Shown: one piece after another, positions 1 through 6,144 of the stretch | Layout of the letters: every line of letters starts with the position of its first letter | Position numbering within the stretch: position 1 is the stretch's first letter | Assembly: GCA_025934595.1 (NCBI GenBank) | Contig: JAICXU010000198.1 | Span: 1 to 6,414 of the forward strand | Direction: 5' to 3' | Origin: Polyangiaceae bacterium | GTDB taxonomy: Bacteria > Myxococcota_A > Polyangia > Polyangiales > Polyangiaceae | DNA length: 6,414 nt | Made by a program: the position numbers and the translations under genes | Notes under the pieces: model-generated | What the model saw: only the letters and a program-made list of their open reading frames with translations | What the model was told of the DNA's origin: nothing | Databases searched by the model: none

Positions 1-3000
1 GAGTCGGATGCGCGCGCGCTCTCCGCCTCGCAGGTCCCTTCGGCTACGGCACCGCGCCCGATCGTCGTCGCAGCTTTCCGCCGGAAAAGCCGGGGCCTTG
101 GGTGCCGTCGTGGCCGGGCGAAAAAATGCGCGGCGTCGTTCCGCATCTTCTGCAAACCGAGCAGCATCGCTGCACGGTCGCCGCCACCGAGCAGGTCGGC
201 AAAGGTGTATTCTACACGGAAACGTTTTTCACGACCCGCGGTCAGCGCGATCTCATCGTGGCCGTGCAAGGCGCGGTCGAAGTCTGGGTCGACGACACGC
301 CGGTGCTCGTTCGCGATCTGCGCGATTGGGGCGTGTGGCAGAGATTCGGCGCCGCCGTGCGCGTAGGAGAAGGCCGTCACCGCATCGTCGGTCGCATTCT
401 CTCCGACGCATCCACCATTCGCATCATGAACGTCGACGGCACGCCCGCGGGCCTCGCCACCGACATCGACGACGCGCGTCCGTATTCCGACGTACCTCCC
501 GTCGTCCTGCCGGATCCGAATCCGATCGCGCCGATCGTCGCGCGAGGTCATGCCGACTCGCCTCTCGAGGCGCTCGTCGCTTCGTACCTCTCGCATGTCG
601 AGGGAATGGACGACGTCGCGGCGGCGATCTTCGCTCCAGAAATCACGCCGAAAGACGCGGCGGGCGTCGCGCTCGATTTCGGCGCGCTCTACGCACGCGG
701 CGATGCGGCGTATCCCGAGCAGCGGCGTCACTTGAACGAGCGCACCCTTCGCGAGCACGCGATCGCGAAGGACGCGGGCCTCTGGTACTCGCAAGCGTGG
801 ATCGTGCTCGACGACGCCGAGCAGAAGGGCCTCGTCGACGGCGTCGCGCCGCTGCGCGGTCTCGCCGACAAATTTCCCGACGAGCCCGAAATGCGCGAAG
901 GCCTTGCGCGCCTCTACGACAAGCTCGGTTGGAAGTCGGAAGAAGTCGCGACGCTGAAAGAGCTCTCCGCGAAGTTCTCCGATGACGTCGATGCGCTCCG
1001 CATTTACCTCGCGGTGCTCGACGAAACCGGGCCTTCGTCGGAAGCCGACGCCGTCGCGACGCGCATCGAGAAGCTCGATCCGGACGCAGAGGTCTCGCTC
1101 GATCGCGCGCTGGCGCGGCATGATTGGAAAGCGGCGGTCACGGAGCTGAATCGCCTCGCGAAGCGTCGCCCGGATCGCAAAGACATCGCGGGTCGCATCG
1201 CCGACGTGCTCGAGCGCGCCGGTGATCCCTCCGCGGCGATGGAGCAGCTGCACAAGGCGCTGAAGAAAAATCCGGAAGACACCGCCGTGCGACTCCGTCT
1301 CGCGGATCTCGCGTATGCGCGCGGCGATGCGGAAGCCTTGCGACGCGCGCTCGCCGAGTCGCTCCAAGCCGGCGCGAAAGGGGACGAGCTCCGCCAAGCG
1401 ATCACGCTCGTCGAAGGCGCGACGAACCTCGAGCCGTATCGCATCGACGGTCGCAAGGTGATCAGCGAGTTCGAGAAGTGGGAAAAAACCGGCAAGCACA
1501 TGGACGGCAATGCCGCGCGCGTCCTCGATTACTCCGCGCTCTGGGTCCATCCCGACGGCTCGAGCGAGATGCTCGAGCACGAAATCCAACGCATGCAATC
1601 GCAAGAGGCAATCGGCAAAGAAGCGGAGCAACCGCCGCCGGAAGGCTTGGTTTTACGGCTCCGCGTGATCAAGCCGGACGGATCGGTGCTCGAGCCCGAG
1701 CCCGTCCAAGGCAAGCCCACGCTCACGATGCCGCATCTCGAAGTGGGCGACTACATCGAGATCGAGCACGTCACGAGCGAAGACGGCGACGGCGAAAAGG
1801 GAAAATTCTATCGCGGCCCGCAATGGTTCTTCCGCGAAGCCGACAAGGGCTATTGGCGAAGCGAGTTCGTCGTCCTCACGCCGAAAGATCGTCCGCTCGA
1901 AATCGAAACGCGCGGCACGGTTCCCGATCCGAAAATGCGCGACGTCGGAACGTTCGTCGAGCGCCGGTGGCGCGTCGACGAATCGCCGCCCGCGCCGGAC
2001 GAGCCCGACAGCGCGCCGCCCAACGAATTTTTGCCGAGCGTGCGCCTCGGTTGGGGAATTTCTCTGCAAGACACGCTCAGGCGATTGGTCGATGCGGCGA
2101 GCGACGAAACGCCGGCCGATCCGCGCGTCGCAGCGATGGTCGCCGACATCGTGAAGGGCATTCCGAAGAACAACGCCGAAGAGCGCGCGCGTCTCGTCTA
2201 TCGCTGGCTCCTCGACAACGTGCAAGACGGGCAGGAAAACGACGGGCGCCGCGTCATCACGGGCAAGAGCGGATCGCGGCAATCCGCGTTCATTTATGCG
2301 ATGCGCCTCCTCGGCATCCCCGTCGATCTCGCGATCGTGAAGAACAAGCTCGCGATGCCCCCGCTCGGTCCGATGAGCGAGGTCGAGGCGTACGACAGCC
2401 TCGTCTTGCGCCTCCGCACCGGAAAGAAAACGGAATGGCTCACCGTGCGCGACAAGTTCGCGCCGTTCGGAACGATCTCGTCCGAGCTTCGCGGCCAGGA
2501 TGCGATCGTGCTCGTGCCCGGAACACCGCACGACAAAACGAACGCGAACGGCGCGCTCGACGGCGTCGTGTTCTCGGGCCGCGCCACGTTGCACGACGAC
2601 GGCTCGGCCGACCTCGAGCTCGTGCAGTCGTACACGGGCAAGCTCGCGTCTTCGATGCGCGACGTGCTCGCAAAAGTTCCGGAGGCGCAGCTCGACGACT
2701 TCGTCGAATCGCGTCTCGTCGGTCGTAATTTCCCGGGCGCGCGAATTCACTCGCTGAAATTCGAGAATCGAGACGCGCTCGACGAGCCGCTCGTGCTCCG
2801 CGTGACCGCCGACGTGAGAAATCTCGCGCGCGCCGGCGCCGACGGTCTCGTCTTGAAATCGCTCTTTCCGATGCGCCTCTCGCAGCTCGCCGTCCTTCCC
2901 GAGCGACAGACGCCACTGCTCATCGGCGTCTCGTCGCACGTCGACGTGAATTTCGAGGTCGTCGCACCGAAGTCGGCACGCATGCCCGCGAGCTTGCCGA

Positions 3001-3191
3001 ACGCCGAGATTCACGACGCCGATCGACTGGTGAAGGTCGCCGACAAAGTGAACGGCCACGCGATCCAACTTTTGCGCACGATCGACATCCCCGCCGGGCG
3101 AATTCAGCCGGGCGCGGCGTACGCGAAGTTCGTGCAGTTCACGCAAGCGTCCGACGACATCGTCGAGCGCGAAATTCGCATCGGCAAATAG
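1..3191 (+). CDS. Large TPR / DUF3857 / transglutaminase-like protein (5' partial)
   Basis: The frame is open from base 3 to the TAG at 3189-3191. The first start-like codon is a GTG at 102, but the residues before it look like real protein (a Gly-Pro-Phe-Gly-Tyr-Gly motif, then a Pro-rich stretch) typical of the beta-sandwich that opens such proteins, so the true start is upstream. Residue numbers count the GTG as 1. Up to about 115 is a carbohydrate-binding-like beta region (VEVWVDD at 59-65). About 155-440 is helical with degenerate TPR-type repeats (clearest at 360-425). About 450-625 resembles DUF3857, about 675-790 a transglutaminase-like core, and about 810-1029 a C-terminal beta region. 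The expected catalytic Cys, His and Asp appear as Ser725, Ser766 and Thr781, so enzymatic activity is doubtful. Members of this architecture are usually exported envelope proteins of unknown role. No signal peptide can be judged because the N-terminus is missing. Family assignment is good; function is unknown. Confidence 0.85.
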   Translation, partial: VGCARALRLAGPFGYGTAPDRRRSFPPEKPGPWVPSWPGEKMRGVVPHLLQTEQHRCTVAATEQVGKGVFYTETFFTTRGQRDLIVAVQGAVEVWVDDTPVLVRDLRDWGVWQRFGAAVRVGEGRHRIVGRILSDASTIRIMNVDGTPAGLATDIDDARPYSDVPPVVLPDPNPIAPIVARGHADSPLEALVASYLSHVEGMDDVAAAIFAPEITPKDAAGVALDFGALYARGDAAYPEQRRHLNERTLREHAIAKDAGLWYSQAWIVLDDAEQKGLVDGVAPLRGLADKFPDEPEMREGLARLYDKLGWKSEEVATLKELSAKFSDDVDALRIYLAVLDETGPSSEADAVATRIEKLDPDAEVSLDRALARHDWKAAVTELNRLAKRRPDRKDIAGRIADVLERAGDPSAAMEQLHKALKKNPEDTAVRLRLADLAYARGDAEALRRALAESLQAGAKGDELRQAITLVEGATNLEPYRIDGRKVISEFEKWEKTGKHMDGNAARVLDYSALWVHPDGSSEMLEHEIQRMQSQEAIGKEAEQPPPEGLVLRLRVIKPDGSVLEPEPVQGKPTLTMPHLEVGDYIEIEHVTSEDGDGEKGKFYRGPQWFFREADKGYWRSEFVVLTPKDRPLEIETRGTVPDPKMRDVGTFVERRWRVDESPPAPDEPDSAPPNEFLPSVRLGWGISLQDTLRRLVDAASDETPADPRVAAMVADIVKGIPKNNAEERARLVYRWLLDNVQDGQENDGRRVITGKSGSRQSAFIYAMRLLGIPVDLAIVKNKLAMPPLGPMSEVEAYDSLVLRLRTGKKTEWLTVRDKFAPFGTISSELRGQDAIVLVPGTPHDKTNANGALDGVVFSGRATLHDDGSADLELVQSYTGKLASSMRDVLAKVPEAQLDDFVESRLVGRNFPGARIHSLKFENRDALDEPLVLRVTADVRNLARAGADGLVLKSLFPMRLSQLAVLPERQTPLLIGVSSHVDVNFEVVAPKSARMPASLPNAEIHDADRLVKVADKVNGHAIQLLRTIDIPAGRIQPGAAYAKFVQFTQASDDIVEREIRIGK

Positions 3192-3194
3192 CTA
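3189..3194. other. Abutting convergent stop codons (TAG/CTA)
   Basis: The plus-strand TAG at 3189-3191 is followed at once by CTA at 3192-3194, which is the TAG stop of the minus-strand TPR gene. Together they form the palindrome TAGCTA with no spacer. No GC-rich hairpin followed by a T run is visible on either strand nearby, so transcription of each gene probably ends inside the other. Confidence 0.9.
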
Positions 3195-3803
3195 CTTCTT
3201 CGCGCCGGCGTCGCCTTTGTCGTTCGCGATGCGCTCGCGCACGACCTCGTATGCTTTGTCTTGCTTCAGCATGTCGTCGAGCGCTTCGAGCTTGGTCGTC
3301 GCCGAAAGAAGCGAGCCTGCGGCGGCGTGCTTCGTCACGTAGTCGGCGTACGCCTGCCACGCGGTCTTCGCTTCTTCCCATTTTTTCTGGCGCTCTTTCA
3401 GATCGGCGAGAGCGAAGAGCGCGCGCGCCTTCACGGGAGGCGAGCTGTCGCCGACCTCGATCGCCTTGTTGAACGACGCCTCGGCTTCTTGCGGATTTCC
3501 GAGCGCCATGAGGCCGACGCCGAGCATGAGATGCCCGAGCGGATTCTTCGGCGCGAGCTGAATGGCGCGTCGATATTGATCGATGGCGCCTTGGATGTCT
3601 TTCGCGACGTATTTTTGGTTGCCCTTCACGACGATCGCGACCGCGTCACTGAGGCCGGTGACGTTGTTCGGATCGGGATCGGGGTGATATTGGCCGTCGG
3701 ATTTTTTTCCGCCCGCCGCATCTGCGGCCGGATCGAGCGCCGCGAAGGTGGACGCGAACGCGGTGAGCGCGACGAAGGTGGCTGCGAGACGGCGCCTTCT
3801 CAT
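3192..3803 (-). CDS. Secreted tetratricopeptide-repeat protein
   Basis: This 203-residue protein begins with a classical Sec signal: four arginines at residues 2-5, a hydrophobic core at about 6-22, and an Ala-rich likely cleavage site near ADA-AGG (28-32). A short Pro/Asp linker (41-48) follows. Three TPR-like helix pairs come next at about 53-86 (with AIDQYRRAIQLAPKNP), 88-121 (with NPQEAEASFNKAIEV) and 123-157 (with KKWEEAKTAWQAYADYV). The C-terminal tail is charged and helical, ending in two lysines. TPRs are protein-protein scaffolds, so it is probably a periplasmic or envelope adaptor with an unknown partner. The ATG at 3801-3803 gives a complete signal peptide and is the natural start, although no strong Shine-Dalgarno precedes it. 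It is divergent from the methyltransferase operon and convergent with the large TPR/DUF3857 gene. There is no lipobox, so it is not a lipoprotein. Confidence 0.85.
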   Translation of the reverse strand: MRRRRLAATFVALTAFASTFAALDPAADAAGGKKSDGQYHPDPDPNNVTGLSDAVAIVVKGNQKYVAKDIQGAIDQYRRAIQLAPKNPLGHLMLGVGLMALGNPQEAEASFNKAIEVGDSSPPVKARALFALADLKERQKKWEEAKTAWQAYADYVTKHAAAGSLLSATTKLEALDDMLKQDKAYEVVRERIANDKGDAGAKK

Positions 3804-3849
3804 GATGGATCGAGCCTAACAAATCTGTGGCTTGCGACGAGAAAGTTCT
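3804..3849. promoter_or_regulatory. Divergent intergenic region, presumed back-to-back promoters
   Basis: These 46 bases separate the divergent start codons of the secreted TPR gene and the methyltransferase, and are the only true intergenic gap in the window. The region is more AT-rich than its flanks (for example CCTAACAAATCTG at 3815-3827). Promoters for both directions must lie here or extend into the flanking coding sequence. I could not identify a convincing -35/-10 pair or an operator palindrome. A purine stretch, GAGAAAG, just before the ATG at 3850 is a plausible weak ribosome binding site for the methyltransferase. Confidence 0.4.
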
Positions 3850-4551
3850 ATGAGCGATGCTCTGGCGATGCTGGCGCGCGTCCTCGAGCCCGAGGTCATG
3901 GACACGGAAGAAGAGGCCGCGGACTACGACGCGATGGATCACGCCGTCGTGAATGATGCGTTCTGCACGGATTTTTTGGCCGCGGTGGGTCGCGAGACTT
4001 TTCGCGGTCGCGTGCTCGACGTCGGCACGGGCACGGCGCTCATTCCGATCGCGCTCTGCAAGAAGCAACCTGACGTGCGCGTCGTCGCCCTCGATCTCGC
4101 CGAGCACATGCTCGCGCGTGCGCGGACGAACGTCGCCGCCGCGCAGCTGTCCGATCGCATCGAGGTCGTCTTGCGCGACGCAAAAAAGACGGGCTTTCCC
4201 GCGCAATCGTTCGACGCCGTGATCTCGAACAGCATCATCCATCACATTCCGAATCCGGCCGATGCGCTCGCGGACATGTGGACGCTCGTCGCGGAAGGCG
4301 GCGTGCTCTTCGTTCGTGATTTGTTCCGGCCCGACACGGGCGACGCGATTCGTCATCTCGTCGACACCTACGCACCGACGGGGGACGCGCGCACGAATCG
4401 CCAGCGTGCGCTCTTCGAGGCATCGCTTCGCGCGGCGTTGAACCCGGCCGAGGTCGAAGCGGCAGTGACTCGAGCAAGAATCACGAGCGCGTCGGTCCGC
4501 ATCACGAGCGATCGCCATTGGACGCTCGTCGCGCGTCGAGCCGGCGCATGA
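3850..4551 (+). CDS. Class I SAM-dependent methyltransferase
   Basis: This is a 233-residue protein with a complete Rossmann-type methyltransferase core. Motif I is VLDVGTGTA at residues 55-63. The acidic residue expected to bind the ribose of S-adenosylmethionine is Asp82 in VVALD. A conserved Asp110 precedes the strand SFDAVISNS (about 121-129), which is followed by IHHIPNP (130-136). The post-core strand GGVLFVRDL is at about 150-158. The N-terminal stretch RVLEPEVMDTEEEA and the C-terminal SDRHWT are features I associate with a subfamily of unassigned methyltransferases; the substrate cannot be read from the sequence. I chose the ATG at 3850, preceded by GAGAAAG, over an in-frame TTG at 3832 that would add six poorly supported residues. 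It is the first gene of a tight operon, and its TGA overlaps the next start as ATGA. It probably acts in the cytoplasm. Confidence 0.88.
   Translation: MSDALAMLARVLEPEVMDTEEEAADYDAMDHAVVNDAFCTDFLAAVGRETFRGRVLDVGTGTALIPIALCKKQPDVRVVALDLAEHMLARARTNVAAAQLSDRIEVVLRDAKKTGFPAQSFDAVISNSIIHHIPNPADALADMWTLVAEGGVLFVRDLFRPDTGDAIRHLVDTYAPTGDARTNRQRALFEASLRAALNPAEVEAAVTRARITSASVRITSDRHWTLVARRAGA
4548..4551 (+). other. ATGA start/stop overlap, methyltransferase to SctQ-like gene
   Basis: The ATG of the SctQ-like gene (4548-4550) overlaps the TGA of the methyltransferase (4549-4551). No strong Shine-Dalgarno lies upstream, so the second gene is most likely translated by coupling or re-initiation. This fixes the choice of start for the SctQ-like protein. 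Confidence 0.8.
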
Positions 4552-5624
4552 ATCCGCAGCCTTTTCCCTGGCACTTGATCGATCGCGCGACGCGCGAGGG
4601 CACGCGGGCGCTCTCGGACGTGCGCCGGTTTCTCACGCAGCGCGGATCGCCGGAGGCCGCCACGCGAAGGCTGGCCGAGATCGCAGACGCCAGCATTTCA
4701 TTTCGCGTGAAGCGCGCCGTCGTCGGGGCCCTCGAGCCGCGCGCGGGGTTTCTTGCCGTGGTGTTTTCGATCGGCGAGCCGGCCGGCGATCGCGTGGCCG
4801 TGCTCGTCGAGGATGCGCTCGCCGCGAACTTCACCGCCCGCGCCATGAAGCGAAGAGCGCCGCGCGCGTTCGATGCGTCGAGCGCCGCGCCCGCCGCCCT
4901 CGCCGGTGCGGTCGGCGCGTTCTTGTCGGCGGCAGCTCGCGCGGGAGCCAACGCTTCGCCCGCGGTCGCCTGGTGCGGGCTCGCGTCCGACTTGGCGCAA
5001 GCGAATCTGCCTTCCCGCATGATCGACGTCCGAACGCTCGTGCTCGTCGGCGACGACGCGTTCGAAGCGCATTTCTGCGTGCCCCACGCGCTCGCGCGCC
5101 GATCGCCAAACCCGCCATTTTCGAGCCAGATCCTCACGTCGCTCGGGGAGCTTCCGATCGCGCTACCCGTCGTCGGCGCCGCGGTGATGCTTGCGCGCTC
5201 GGACGTCGACGCGCTCGCGGCGGGCGACGTGGCTCTCCTCGGCGAGCGTTTTCGAAACGGACGCGCGCGGCTCACCGAAGAGGTCGCCATCGCGGCGCAC
5301 GATTGCGAGCGAGGTTTGCGCGCGAGGCTCGGCGAAGATGGCTCGCTCGTGATACTGGAAGGTGCCGAGGAGATCTCCATGACGGCTGAGCAAGAAGCAG
5401 CGGCGGAGAACGCGGGGCAATCCCCCGTCGTCGTTCGCGTCGAGATCGGACAGGTGACGATGAAAGCACGCGAGTGGGCCGCGCTCGCTCCCGGCGACGT
5501 CATCGCGACCGGACAGAAAATCGCCGACGCGATCGTGCTTCGCGTCGCAGGCGTCGAGGTCGCACGCGGCGAGCTCGTGGAGCTCGAAGGCGAGGTCGGC
5601 GTTCGGATCGTGTCGCGATCATGA
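4548..5624 (+). CDS. sctQ: SctQ/YscQ-type type III secretion cytosolic ring protein (FliM/FliN SpoA family)
   Basis: This 358-residue protein has the length and layout of SctQ (YscQ/HrcQ/SpaO): a divergent N-terminal region at about 1-190, a first SpoA domain at about 197-270, a Glu/Ala-rich linker at about 271-292, and a second SpoA domain at about 293-356. The last domain is clearest, with VVVRVEIGQV (294-303), AALAPGDVI (311-319), alternating hydrophobic strands, and VARGELVELEGEVGVRIV (338-355). The first domain shows LPIALPVV followed by LAAGDVALL (223-231). In type III secretion, SctQ forms the cytosolic sorting platform below the export gate; in flagella the relatives FliM and FliN form the C-ring. 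FliM is less likely because no CheY-binding N-terminal motif is evident, and FliN because the protein is too long. It lies in an operon with a methyltransferase, a lipoprotein and an aminotransferase, and no other secretion gene is visible. An in-frame TTG at 4518 would extend it by ten residues into the methyltransferase but is less likely than the coupled ATG. A well-placed internal start could yield a short C-terminal isoform. Confidence 0.75.
   Translation: MNPQPFPWHLIDRATREGTRALSDVRRFLTQRGSPEAATRRLAEIADASISFRVKRAVVGALEPRAGFLAVVFSIGEPAGDRVAVLVEDALAANFTARAMKRRAPRAFDASSAAPAALAGAVGAFLSAAARAGANASPAVAWCGLASDLAQANLPSRMIDVRTLVLVGDDAFEAHFCVPHALARRSPNPPFSSQILTSLGELPIALPVVGAAVMLARSDVDALAAGDVALLGERFRNGRARLTEEVAIAAHDCERGLRARLGEDGSLVILEGAEEISMTAEQEAAAENAGQSPVVVRVEIGQVTMKAREWAALAPGDVIATGQKIADAIVLRVAGVEVARGELVELEGEVGVRIVSRS
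5367..5378 (+). promoter_or_regulatory. Internal Shine-Dalgarno-like site within the SctQ-like gene
   Basis: GAGGAG at 5367-5372 is followed by a six-base spacer (ATCTCC) and then an in-frame ATG at 5379-5381. It is stronger than the sites seen before any annotated start in this window. It lies in the linker between the two SpoA domains, where known SctQ genes carry internal starts. GAG GAG also simply encodes Glu-Glu, so chance is possible. Confidence 0.5.
5379..5624 (+). CDS. Possible internally initiated short SctQ isoform (SctQ-C)
   Basis: Starting at Met278 of the full-length protein gives an 81-residue product: a Glu/Ala-rich lead of about 15 residues (MTAEQEAAAEN...) and then the whole second SpoA domain. 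In Yersinia YscQ, Salmonella SpaO and SsaQ and related proteins, such an internally started fragment is made from the same gene and binds the long form, as FliN does with FliM. The evidence here is the Shine-Dalgarno-like GAGGAG, its spacing, the reading frame and the position exactly between domains. No expression evidence is available, so this is an alternative product of the same gene rather than a separate locus. Confidence 0.42.
   Translation: MTAEQEAAAENAGQSPVVVRVEIGQVTMKAREWAALAPGDVIATGQKIADAIVLRVAGVEVARGELVELEGEVGVRIVSRS
5621..5624 (+). other. ATGA start/stop overlap, SctQ-like gene to lipoprotein
   Basis: The lipoprotein ATG (5621-5623) overlaps the TGA of the SctQ-like gene (5622-5624). 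As at the preceding junction, no clear Shine-Dalgarno is present, which points to translational coupling. The open frame continues upstream inside the SctQ-like gene, but that extension is Arg-rich shadow coding and would bury the signal peptide, so this ATG is the start. Confidence 0.75.
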
Positions 5625-6142
5625 GCGCGCCTCGTTTCTTCTTGTGTGTATGTTGCACGTATTTCGTCGCGTGTTCCAAGCCTTCCGGTGATTCGGCAGG
5701 CGTGGCTGCGAGCACGTCCGCGTCGGCGTCCGCTGCGCCGATCGTCGACGCAGGTCCCGTCACCGTCACGTGGAAAGGATCGTACGAAGCGGTAGCCGCG
5801 TCGCTTTACGTTCCCGACGGTGGCGAGTGGAAAGGAACGAAGTGGCACGGCGACGACGCCGGTACCGGCCTCGGAGCAGGAACCGTCACCCTCACCGTCC
5901 TCGGCACGCACGTCGACGGCACGGTGGAAGGCGTGCTCGGTCCTGGCGTGGTCGACGGCTCGCTCTTCGGCGACCACCTCTCGGCGTCCATTCGTCGCAA
6001 AGATCCGACCGATCGCGGATTCGTCGGCGTGCTCGACGGCACGGTGAAGGACGACAAGTGCGAAGGCGAGATCCACGTCTCGTCGCTCGTCGACGCGAAC
6101 CTGCTTCGCCAGGCGAAGCTCGTTCTCACGAAGGCCCACTGA
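5621..6142 (+). CDS. Small predicted lipoprotein of unknown function
   Basis: This 173-residue protein has a short signal-like N-terminus: Arg5, a hydrophobic stretch at 6-17 and a lipobox-like FVAC with Cys18 as the likely lipidated residue. Phe rather than Leu at -3 makes the lipobox imperfect. The signal is unusual in holding three further cysteines (9, 11 and 12). After it comes a low-complexity Ser/Ala linker (about 19-45), typical of lipoprotein tethers in this group of bacteria. The mature domain (about 47-172) is rich in alternating beta-strand patterns and Gly, with WKGSYEAVAASLYVPDG (51-67), KGTKWHGDDAGTGLGAG (71-87), the paired DGTVEGVLGPG and DGSLFGDHLSA segments, and a closing helix-like LLRQAKLVL. 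It resembles a small beta-barrel or sandwich. I do not recognise the family. If exported and acylated it would sit in the cell envelope, which separates it physically from its cytoplasmic operon partners. Confidence 0.75.
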   Translation: MSAPRFFLCVCCTYFVACSKPSGDSAGVAASTSASASAAPIVDAGPVTVTWKGSYEAVAASLYVPDGGEWKGTKWHGDDAGTGLGAGTVTLTVLGTHVDGTVEGVLGPGVVDGSLFGDHLSASIRRKDPTDRGFVGVLDGTVKDDKCEGEIHVSSLVDANLLRQAKLVLTKAH

Positions 6143-6144
6143 TG
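6140..6144 (+). other. TGATG stop/start overlap, lipoprotein to aminotransferase
   Basis: The lipoprotein TGA (6140-6142) shares its last base with the ATG of the next gene (6142-6144). A modest Shine-Dalgarno-like GAAGG at 6130-6134, seven bases before the ATG, supports this start. Confidence 0.8.

Noticed and set aside
8..985. Long plus-strand open frame overlapping the large gene
   Set aside because: The translation is dominated by Arg, Ala and Ser with no domain pattern, typical of an off-frame reading of GC-rich coding DNA. The overlapping frame has clear domain structure.
1478..2728. 416-codon plus-strand open frame, with an A6 run near 1483-1490 that might suggest frameshifting into it
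   Set aside because: The product is Arg-rich shadow sequence, the A run is not in a canonical slippery-heptamer phase, and the main frame continues intact with recognisable domains.
1653..3146. 497-codon antisense open frame opposite the large gene
   Set aside because: It is an expected mirror of GC-biased codons. The composition is His/Arg/Glu-rich with no motifs and no start context.
3171..3185. Short palindrome around GCGAAATTCGC near the end of the large gene as a terminator
   Set aside because: The arms are only about five bases with almost no loop and no following T run on either strand, and it lies inside coding sequence.
3701..3708. A7 run (minus strand) early in the secreted TPR gene as a possible phase-variation or slippage site
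   Set aside because: It encodes Lys-Lys in an ordinary linker just after the signal peptide, and the shifted frame soon ends. A single run of seven is weak evidence by itself.
3832..3849. TTG at 3832 as the methyltransferase start
   Set aside because: It adds only MRRESS and lacks a ribosome binding site, whereas the ATG at 3850 has a purine-rich GAGAAAG at suitable spacing.
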